A program made the translations under genes and the position numbers. 64,000 nt of DNA from Micromonospora_I sp040659735 (GTDB taxonomy: Bacteria > Actinomycetota > Actinomycetes > Mycobacteriales > Micromonosporaceae): NCBI RefSeq assembly GCF_040659735.1, contig NZ_JBFANZ010000020.1, forward strand, positions 1 to 64,000, given 5' to 3'. The notes under the pieces were generated by a model that was not told the origin of the DNA, made no database searches, and saw only the letters and a list, made by a program, of their open reading frames with translations. Of this stretch, positions 58,807-64,000 are shown piece by piece (positions within the stretch are counted from its first letter, which is position 1; each line of letters starts with the position of its first letter).

Positions 58807-59727
58807 TTGGAACGGCGGCGACGCATCGCGGCGTACGGGCTGTGCCGTGACGATGCCGGCCGGGTCCTGCTGGCCCGCGCGTCCGCGCAGGCCGACCTGC
58901 CCGGGCTGTGGCAGATCCCCGGCGGGGGCATCGAGCACGGCGAGCATCCCGCCCGCGCGGTGGTGCGGGAGTTCGCCGAGGAGACCGGGCTCGCGGTCGA
59001 GGTGGTCAGGGTGAGGGCCGTGCTCGCCGATGTCCTGGCGTTGCCGCGGCGGGCGATCCTGCAGCACACCGACCGGGTCATCTACGACGTGCGGGTCGTG
59101 CGCGAGGGGGTCGTCCGGCACGAAGCCGACGGAACGACCGACCTGGCCGAATGGATCGCGCCGGACCGGTTGGCGGAGCTGCCCATGATGGCCTTCACCG
59201 CCGAGTTGCTGGGGTTGCCGCCGAGGCCGGAGCCGGCCCGCGAGACGATCCCGGTCCTCCCGGGCGAGCACTCTGGGCAGGATCGGCCGGCGCGGGGGCA
59301 GCGCTTCGCGGCGTACGGGCTGACGACCGATCCGGACGGCCGGGTGCTGCTGACCCTGATCGCCGAGGGGTATCCGGGTGCGGGGCGCTGGCATCTGCCG
59401 GGCGGCGGAACTGATCACGGCGAGCAGCCGGCGACCGCGCTCCTGCGCGAGTTGGCGGAGGAGTCGGACCAGGTGGGCCGGATCACCGGGCTCCTGGACG
59501 TCTCCCACCACCGGAACCCGTCGGCGATGGGCCCAGAGGGCTATCCGATCGACTGGCACGCGGTCCGGGCCGTTTTCCGGGTCGTCGTGGAGGCGCCGAC
59601 CGAGCCGCGGGTGACCGAGGTGGGGGGCGGCTCCACGGCCGACGCGCGCTGGTTCAGCGCGATCGAGCTTGCCGGGCTCCGGCTGACGGATGTCGCCGTG
59701 ACGGCCCTTGCGCACCTGGGCCGGTGA
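58807..59727 (+). CDS. Double-Nudix hydrolase, copy 2
   Basis: This 306-residue paralogue has the same two-domain layout. Here the first Nudix box is complete (GGIEHGEHPARAVVREFAEETG). The second has the G of the terminal EExG replaced (RELAEESDQ). TTG 58807 is preceded by AGGAGG at 7 nt and begins LERRRRIAAYGLC, aligned with the start of copy 1. It lies 74 bp after copy 1. The four domains show IAAYG and IDWH..VRA..RVVVE repeats, evidence of duplication and fusion. Confidence 0.83.
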   Translation: MERRRRIAAYGLCRDDAGRVLLARASAQADLPGLWQIPGGGIEHGEHPARAVVREFAEETGLAVEVVRVRAVLADVLALPRRAILQHTDRVIYDVRVVREGVVRHEADGTTDLAEWIAPDRLAELPMMAFTAELLGLPPRPEPARETIPVLPGEHSGQDRPARGQRFAAYGLTTDPDGRVLLTLIAEGYPGAGRWHLPGGGTDHGEQPATALLRELAEESDQVGRITGLLDVSHHRNPSAMGPEGYPIDWHAVRAVFRVVVEAPTEPRVTEVGGGSTADARWFSAIELAGLRLTDVAVTALAHLGR

Positions 59728-60179
59728 TCGCACGAAAGGCCGTTCTGGATGAGATCCGGTAAGATCGAGGGCTGGGCCAGTCGACCGGTCGGTTCCGCGC
59801 CCGAGATGGGAATACCTGCGCGGTTCGTGCTGTTTTACGGAGAAAGGTCCGCACGCAGCTATCGCCAACTCGTTCCATCTGTGCGATGGTGTAGGCCGCA
59901 AAATCGGGCGGTCGCCACGGCGGCGGATAAACCGATCCGGTGTTGGAGGGATACGTGCCGAGAGCCCCATGGCGTCGGCGTCGTACGACGGACAGCCCGC
60001 GCCCCGCAGGGCGCCGGTGGGCAGGACGGTTGCGCCGCAGTGGCACGTTCGCACGGCAGGTGCTGCTCGTCCGGGTCGCGCGTCGCCACGACGGACAGGC
60101 CCTCCCGGCCATGGTGGTCCGTCAGGGCCGCCGTGACGTCAACGGGATGGACCCGATGGTTCGATTCAGGGTCGACCCC
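59728..60179. other. Region upstream of pssA with ambiguous coding start
   Basis: The left 220 bases hold no supportable gene. At 59945-59957 GGAGGGATAC is followed by GTG, in frame with pssA. The intervening 75 codons are arginine-rich, and third-position GC (roughly 75-80%) is below that of certain genes here. A short upstream frame, a longer PssA or chance are all possible. Confidence 0.4.
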
Positions 60180-60959
60180 ATGACCGCCCGGGAGATCGAG
60201 TCCATCGCGCCGATGAGCCCCGCCTTCGGGCCGTCCGGCGCCGCTGCCGAGCCCGACTCCACGATCGTGGTCCCGCTGCTCCCCGGTGAGCGCACGATCG
60301 CCCGGCGTGCCAAGTTCGCGCTGGTCAACGCGTGCACCCTGGCCAGCCTCGGGCTCGGCCTCCTCGCCATCTTCCTGGCGATGCAGGGCGACGTCCGGGT
60401 CGCGGCCGGCTGCCTGATCGCCTGTGTCGTCTTCGACGGTCTCGACGGCGCGCTCGCGCGCAAGTTGGGCGTCTCCAGCCCGTTCGGCGCCCAGATGGAC
60501 TCGTTGGCCGACATGTGCTCGTTCGGTCTCGCCGCGCCGGTCGTGGTCTACGCGTCGTTGGCCGGCACGGTTCCGGCCGCCGGTGCCGCGGTCGCCTGTG
60601 CCCTCGTGGCCGGGTGCGCGGCGATCCGGCTGGCCCGGTTCAACGTGTCGCCGAAGGACGGTCGCTTCTTCTGCGGCGTCCCGACCACCATGGCGGCCGC
60701 GGTGCTCGCCCTCGCGGTGCTCATCGGTCTGCCGGTGCCCGGGCCGGCGAAGCTCGCCGTGGTGGCGTTGCTCGCCTTCGCGATGGTCTCCAGCTTCCCG
60801 TACGCCAAGCTCGCCCGGCTGCTCAAGCTTCCGCCGTGGCTGTGGCTGCTGCCGCTGGTGGGTGCGCTGGTCGACATCCGGGTGACCTTCGCCCTGGTGG
60901 TGGTGGGCTATCTGGTCAGCGGTCCGCTGCTCTGGCTGCGCCAGCGCAGCACCGTCTAA
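60180..60959 (+). CDS. pssA: CDP-diacylglycerol--serine O-phosphatidyltransferase
   Basis: The protein (259 residues from ATG 60180) is an integral membrane CDP-alcohol phosphatidyltransferase with about six to seven hydrophobic segments. The catalytic motif D-x2-DG-x2-AR-x8-G-x3-D-x3-D is complete, from FDGLDGALARKLG to MDSLAD. It makes phosphatidylserine, which Psd decarboxylates to phosphatidylethanolamine. AGGG lies 8 nt before ATG 60180. ATG 60147 and GTG 59955 are longer in-frame alternatives. The psd gene converges from the right. Confidence 0.9.
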   Translation: MTAREIESIAPMSPAFGPSGAAAEPDSTIVVPLLPGERTIARRAKFALVNACTLASLGLGLLAIFLAMQGDVRVAAGCLIACVVFDGLDGALARKLGVSSPFGAQMDSLADMCSFGLAAPVVVYASLAGTVPAAGAAVACALVAGCAAIRLARFNVSPKDGRFFCGVPTTMAAAVLALAVLIGLPVPGPAKLAVVALLAFAMVSSFPYAKLARLLKLPPWLWLLPLVGALVDIRVTFALVVVGYLVSGPLLWLRQRSTV

Positions 60960-60970
60960 CCACAGACGAT

Positions 60971-61006
60971 CGAAGGGGCGGCCTCCGTGCGGAGGCCGCC
61001 CCTTCG
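60971..61006. terminator. 16-bp perfect hairpin after pssA
   Basis: CGAAGGGGCGGCCTCC and GGAGGCCGCCCCTTCG pair perfectly around GTGC, 11 bp after the pssA stop. It is followed by TGTATCT. It probably works in both directions. Confidence 0.75.
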
Positions 61007-61047
61007 TGTATCTGCCTGGACCATCGCCGACCGACCAGGGCTTCCCC

Positions 61048-61109
61048 GTCGATCAAGGAGTAATAAACACGAGTTGATCGTCAACCGTGTGAATCACCCC
61101 TTGATCGAC
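61048..61109. repeat. Nested inverted repeat between convergent pssA and psd
   Basis: Outer arms GTCGATCAAGG (61048-61058) and CCTTGATCGAC (61099-61109) match over 11 bp. Inside, ACAC/GTGT and GTTGA-TCG-TCAAC (61073-61085) form a second stem. The 40-bp interior is AT-rich for this genome. It ends 16 bp from the psd stop. Confidence 0.6.
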
Positions 61110-61125
61110 CGGAAAGTCCTTGAAG

Positions 61126-62379
61126 TCAGAGCCAGCGCGCGATCACCGACGCTCCGCCGAGCACCCGGTCGCCGGGGCCGACCAGCGCCTCGGCCGCGTC
61201 CGCCGGCAGGTAGACGTCCGTACGCGAGCCGAAGCGGATCAGTCCGAGGCGCTCGCCCTTGGCCAGCAGCGCCCCGACGGGCGCGCGCTGCACGATCCGA
61301 CGCGCGATCAGACCCGTACGCTGGGCCACCACCACCGTGCCGCGAGCGGTGTCGAGCACCGTGTACGCGGCCACGTTGTGCTCGGCGGCCGGCTTCATCG
61401 CCGCGGCGAACCCACCGTCGACGACGAAGTAGTCCACCACCTTGCCGGCCACCGGGGTCCGGTTGACGTGCACGTCGAGCACCGACAGGAAGACCGCGAT
61501 CCGGAGAAACTCCTGCTCGCCGAAGCGCTCGTCACGCAGCCGCTCCACCGACAGCACCCGGCCGTCACTGGCCGCCACCACCGCCGACTCGTCGTCGGGC
61601 ACGTCGCGCTGCGGGTCGCGGAAGAAGGCCGCCACGGGGGCGGCGGCGAGCGCGGGAAGCAGCCACAGCTTCGACTTCGGTCGTGCCGCGCGGGTGAGCG
61701 CGGCCAGCCCCAGCGCGATGCCGGCCGCGGCCACCCCGTTGGAGTCGATGTGCATGTTCTGGGTCAGCGGCACGCTCGACGGGCGGTAGGCCGGGCCCAG
61801 CCGGCCCGCCACGGTGGCGTCGGCGGGCGTGAAGCGCAGCCGGTGGACGCGGACCGGCGGGGTGTTGCGCAGCACCAGGTCGGCGCCGACGCCGAAGAGC
61901 GCGCCCTGCCGCTCCAGCTCCGCGGTGGCACCCGACGTCATGCCCGGCAGCGCCGGCACGGCGGCGGCGAGCACACCGCCGTCGGTGAGGTACTTGTTGA
62001 GCCCGTCGAGGGTCGAGCGCGCCTCGTCGGCGGTGCCGGTCAGCGGTTGGCCGAGCACCAGCACGTCGGCCGGGTCGGCCTCGCCGACGGAGTCGACGAC
62101 GCGGAGCCGGTCGGCCACCCAGCTGCCCTGCGCCGTGATGTGGTCGCGGAGCTGGGCGGCGCCGGTGCCGTCGGCCGGGACGACGGTGAGCGTGTCACCC
62201 GGCAGCAGCGCCTCGATCGCGGCGGCCAGCACCGCCGACTCGGCGTCGACCCCGACCAGCAGCGCGGACTTGGCGCCGTGGTGACGGGCCAGCTCGGTGG
62301 TCAGGGTGCGGGCGGCGCGGTCGCCGAGACGGACCGGGCCGCGGGGGCCGACCGTGCGCACGGCGGGGGACTGGGTCAT
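61126..62379 (-). CDS. psd: Phosphatidylserine decarboxylase with N-terminal Rossmann-like domain
   Basis: The 417-residue protein has a C-terminal decarboxylase domain (about 205-417) with FFRDPQRDVP, ASDGRVLSVE, FLSVLDVHVNRTPV and the self-cleavage site RFGS (between Gly384 and Ser385), where the pyruvoyl group forms. A hydrophobic hairpin at about 225-260 anchors it. The first 200 residues are an unusual addition. SALLVGVDAES, DVLVLGQPLTG and LTDGGVLAAAVP look like a degenerate SAM-methyltransferase or Rossmann fold without a recognisable SAM-binding glycine loop. It makes phosphatidylethanolamine with pssA. Confidence 0.9.
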   Translation of the reverse strand: MTQSPAVRTVGPRGPVRLGDRAARTLTTELARHHGAKSALLVGVDAESAVLAAAIEALLPGDTLTVVPADGTGAAQLRDHITAQGSWVADRLRVVDSVGEADPADVLVLGQPLTGTADEARSTLDGLNKYLTDGGVLAAAVPALPGMTSGATAELERQGALFGVGADLVLRNTPPVRVHRLRFTPADATVAGRLGPAYRPSSVPLTQNMHIDSNGVAAAGIALGLAALTRAARPKSKLWLLPALAAAPVAAFFRDPQRDVPDDESAVVAASDGRVLSVERLRDERFGEQEFLRIAVFLSVLDVHVNRTPVAGKVVDYFVVDGGFAAAMKPAAEHNVAAYTVLDTARGTVVVAQRTGLIARRIVQRAPVGALLAKGERLGLIRFGSRTDVYLPADAAEALVGPGDRVLGGASVIARWL

Positions 62380-62465
62380 GTCGTACGGGCTCCTCGCGGT
62401 GAAGACAGGACGGGCCGGGACGAGTGCCCGTGCCCGGCGGTGCCGGGGCGGGCGGGATGCAAACC

Positions 62466-62493
62466 GGCCGGCGGAGCCGAAACTCCACCGGCC
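62466..62493 (-). terminator. Hairpin between the small membrane gene and psd
   Basis: GGCCGG-C-GGAG and CTCC-A-CCGGCC pair with one mismatch around CCGAAA. It lies in the leftward transcript 40 bp after the upstream gene and about 90 bp before psd. Confidence 0.45.
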
Positions 62494-62532
62494 AGCATAT
62501 GCGCCTTTCCGGACCGGCCGCAGTGGCCGGCG

Positions 62533-62910
62533 TCAGGCCGGCCCCTCTCCGGCCCTTCCGTGCGGCGGCGCGGTGACCGGTTCCACTGGCGATCCGACCG
62601 GGAAACCCTCCGCCGGTGTGACCGGGGTCCCGCTGACGGGTCCCGGACCGCTCATCGGATCGGCCGGTGTGCCGGTGGTGGGCGTGACGTCGGACGACGT
62701 CGTCGCGTCGGCGGTGCGGGCGGCCGAGCGACCCGAGCGGAGGGCGCCCAGCAGACCGAACATGCCGAACAGGATGAGCGCGCTCGCGACGATCCATCCC
62801 ACGGCGGGCAGTTCGAGATGGATCACCTGGGCGGCGAGCCACCAGGCCGCGATCCCAAGGAAGATCACGGAGAAGGTGAGCGAGACGCCGTCGGTGCGGT
62901 GCCCTTTCAT
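62533..62910 (-). CDS. Small two-helix membrane protein
   Basis: The 125-residue protein has two membrane helices, at about 11-30 (TFSVIFLGIAAWWLAAQVI) and 38-57 (WIVASALILFGMFGLLGAL). A polar Thr/Pro/Gly-rich C-terminal tail follows. I recognise no specific family. ATG 62910 overlaps the stop of the upstream PspC-type gene (ATGA), so the two are translated together and probably act together in the envelope. Confidence 0.75.
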   Translation of the reverse strand: MKGHRTDGVSLTFSVIFLGIAAWWLAAQVIHLELPAVGWIVASALILFGMFGLLGALRSGRSAARTADATTSSDVTPTTGTPADPMSGPGPVSGTPVTPAEGFPVGSPVEPVTAPPHGRAGEGPA

Positions 62911-64000
62911 CGGTATACCTCCACGTTGCCGGCGTTCACGTGCACGACGAGCCGCAGCTTCCCGCCGCCCGGCCCGTCCGGGCCGGCATCGGTGACGGTG
63001 CGGGCGGGCTGTTCGAAACCGCTCCAGGTGGTGTTGAAGACCCTGGCGTCGCCGGCCCTGACTTCGACCTGTGCGTCCACGTCGACGTTCGGTGGCAGGA
63101 TCACCCGGAGTTGACCGAAGTCGACGGCCGTCGTCACCTGCGTGTCCCGTCCGCTGAAGTCGACCGACCGCAGATCGAGCACGGCGTCGCCGAACCGGTT
63201 GGCGTAGCGGTCGGCCAGATCCTCGTACGCCGCCGGCTGCCAGTTCACGTCGGCGCTCTCACCGCGTACCTGGGTGTAGGACTCCGACACGCTGGCGACG
63301 CCGAGCGCCGCCGAGACGACCAGCCCCAGCGCGATGAGCCAACGGGCCCGACCGAACCAGGCGCCGATCAGCAGCCCCAACGCGATCGTGACCAGCGCGC
63401 CGACGAAGTACGCCGAGACCGGCACCGCGGCGACATGCGTCAGATCGACCATCGCCACCAGGCCGAGCGCCACGAAGATCATCGAGAAGGTGGCCGCGCC
63501 GAGCGGGGAGCGCTCCTTCGGTTGCTTGGGTGGCTTGACCGGCTTGACGGGCGCCGCCTGGAAGCCGGGCGGGTAGGGACCGCGGCCGGCGTACGGACCG
63601 TGGGGGGCGAACGGTGCCCGGTAACCGCTCGGCGGCGGCGCGGCCGGCGGGTACGCCGCGGGGTCGGGCTGCGGTGCACCGAAGGGCGTCGCGAACGGCG
63701 GTGGCGCCGGGAACTGAGCCGCTGCCCCGAACTGCGGCGGGACGGCGTACGGAGCAGGGGCGGACGCGGTGCCGGGGAGATACGGCGATGGCGCGTGCGG
63801 CGACGCGGCGGTGCCGGAGTCCCCGGCCGACGGCGGGTAGGGCGTGACCGGCGTGCCCGGCATGGCCGGAGTCCCGGAGGGCCCGGTGGGCGGCATCCAG
63901 CCCGGCGTTGGCACCGCCCCGGGCGGGGGCGGGCCGACCGGATCGGGGGACGGGGTGAAGCGTCCCGGGCGCCCTCCGCTGTCGCGGTTGAGCAGCAGCG
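62907..64000 (-). CDS. Envelope stress membrane protein (PspC/LiaF-like), 5' end outside the window
   Basis: The frame is open to the right edge with consistent codon use, so the gene is cut by the window. The visible part starts with a long Pro/Ala/Gly/Tyr-rich segment, then three to four membrane helices (from about 63490 down to 63290). A C-terminal beta-rich domain follows, with VDFGQLRVILPPNVDVDAQVEV and VHVNAGNVEVYR, typical of the LiaF/cell-wall-antibiotic-response fold. The missing N-terminus probably carries a PspC domain. A GTG at 63914 is an internal in-frame codon, not a convincing start. Confidence 0.75.
   Translation of the reverse strand, partial: LLLNRDSGGRPGRFTPSPDPVGPPPPGAVPTPGWMPPTGPSGTPAMPGTPVTPYPPSAGDSGTAASPHAPSPYLPGTASAPAPYAVPPQFGAAAQFPAPPPFATPFGAPQPDPAAYPPAAPPPSGYRAPFAPHGPYAGRGPYPPGFQAAPVKPVKPPKQPKERSPLGAATFSMIFVALGLVAMVDLTHVAAVPVSAYFVGALVTIALGLLIGAWFGRARWLIALGLVVSAALGVASVSESYTQVRGESADVNWQPAAYEDLADRYANRFGDAVLDLRSVDFSGRDTQVTTAVDFGQLRVILPPNVDVDAQVEVRAGDARVFNTTWSGFEQPARTVTDAGPDGPGGGKLRLVVHVNAGNVEVYR

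Noticed and set aside
1..64000. Mobile elements, prophage, CRISPR arrays, tRNA or rRNA genes
   Set aside because: No transposase, integrase or phage protein, no regularly spaced repeats, no cloverleaf with TTCRA arms and no rRNA core sequences were recognised. Composition is uniform across the window.

Overview
The window is very GC-rich, uses many GTG starts, and has the gene content of an actinomycete. WhiD and BldM developmental regulators, a histidine-tailed GroEL1, a GuaB3, a ChoD-type oxidase and an ESX-like protein with a DUF1023 hydrolase all point to Actinomycetota. The order alr-tsaE-tsaB-rimI-tsaD-groES-groEL-whiD-bldM-guaB-guaB3-choD-guaA follows the conserved core known from Mycobacterium and Streptomyces. 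A Micromonosporaceae-like filamentous actinomycete is my best guess, but that rank is inference. The window is chromosomal housekeeping DNA. I see no insertion sequence, prophage, CRISPR array, rRNA or tRNA.

Layout: 0.6-4.2 kb holds an RsmC-like methyltransferase, an ABC-F protein and an aldo/keto reductase. 4.3-10.3 kb is a complete thiamine cluster (thiE-thiO-thiS-thiG-second ThiE/TenI-thiD-thiC) behind a TPP riboswitch, with most stop and start codons overlapping. 10.6-13.1 kb holds an orphan roadblock protein, a HemD-like regulator of the NnaR type and a methyltransferase. 13.3-19.2 kb holds rplM-rpsI, glmM, an aminotransferase and glmS (ribosome and UDP-GlcNAc supply). 19.2-21.1 kb is a two-gene ESX-like/DUF1023 unit. 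21.3-30.2 kb holds acpS, NAD(P)HX repair, alr, a hydrolase, tsaE, ung, an HTH gene, tsaB, rimI, tsaD and a small protein. The Tsa proteins together make the t6A base of tRNA.

30.3-38.6 kb is transport: a two-gene ABC exporter with one degenerate ATP site, then a ROK regulator and a XylFGH-type sugar importer with paired operator-like repeats. 38.7-46.6 kb holds a YbaK deacylase, a methyltransferase, the CIRCE-controlled groES-groEL pair, a molybdopterin oxidoreductase, whiD, bldM and a small acidic protein. 46.8-57.3 kb holds guaB, guaB3, two duplicated M1 lipoprotein peptidases, an LCP ligase, choD and guaA. 57.3-64 kb holds a PspC protein, two adjacent double-Nudix proteins, pssA and psd (phosphatidylethanolamine synthesis) and two envelope proteins, the last running off the right edge.

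A recurring signal is a TAGGCT-like -10 hexamer 6-8 nt before the start codon with no Shine-Dalgarno, seen before at least nine genes. It suggests widespread leaderless transcription. The most interesting items are a phosphatidylserine decarboxylase with an extra N-terminal Rossmann-like domain, two ThiE-fold proteins that have lost different active-site motifs, a BldM with a 127-residue linker and a degenerate receiver, an exporter whose lost motifs fall on one composite ATP site, and a DnaA-box inverted pair upstream of acpS.
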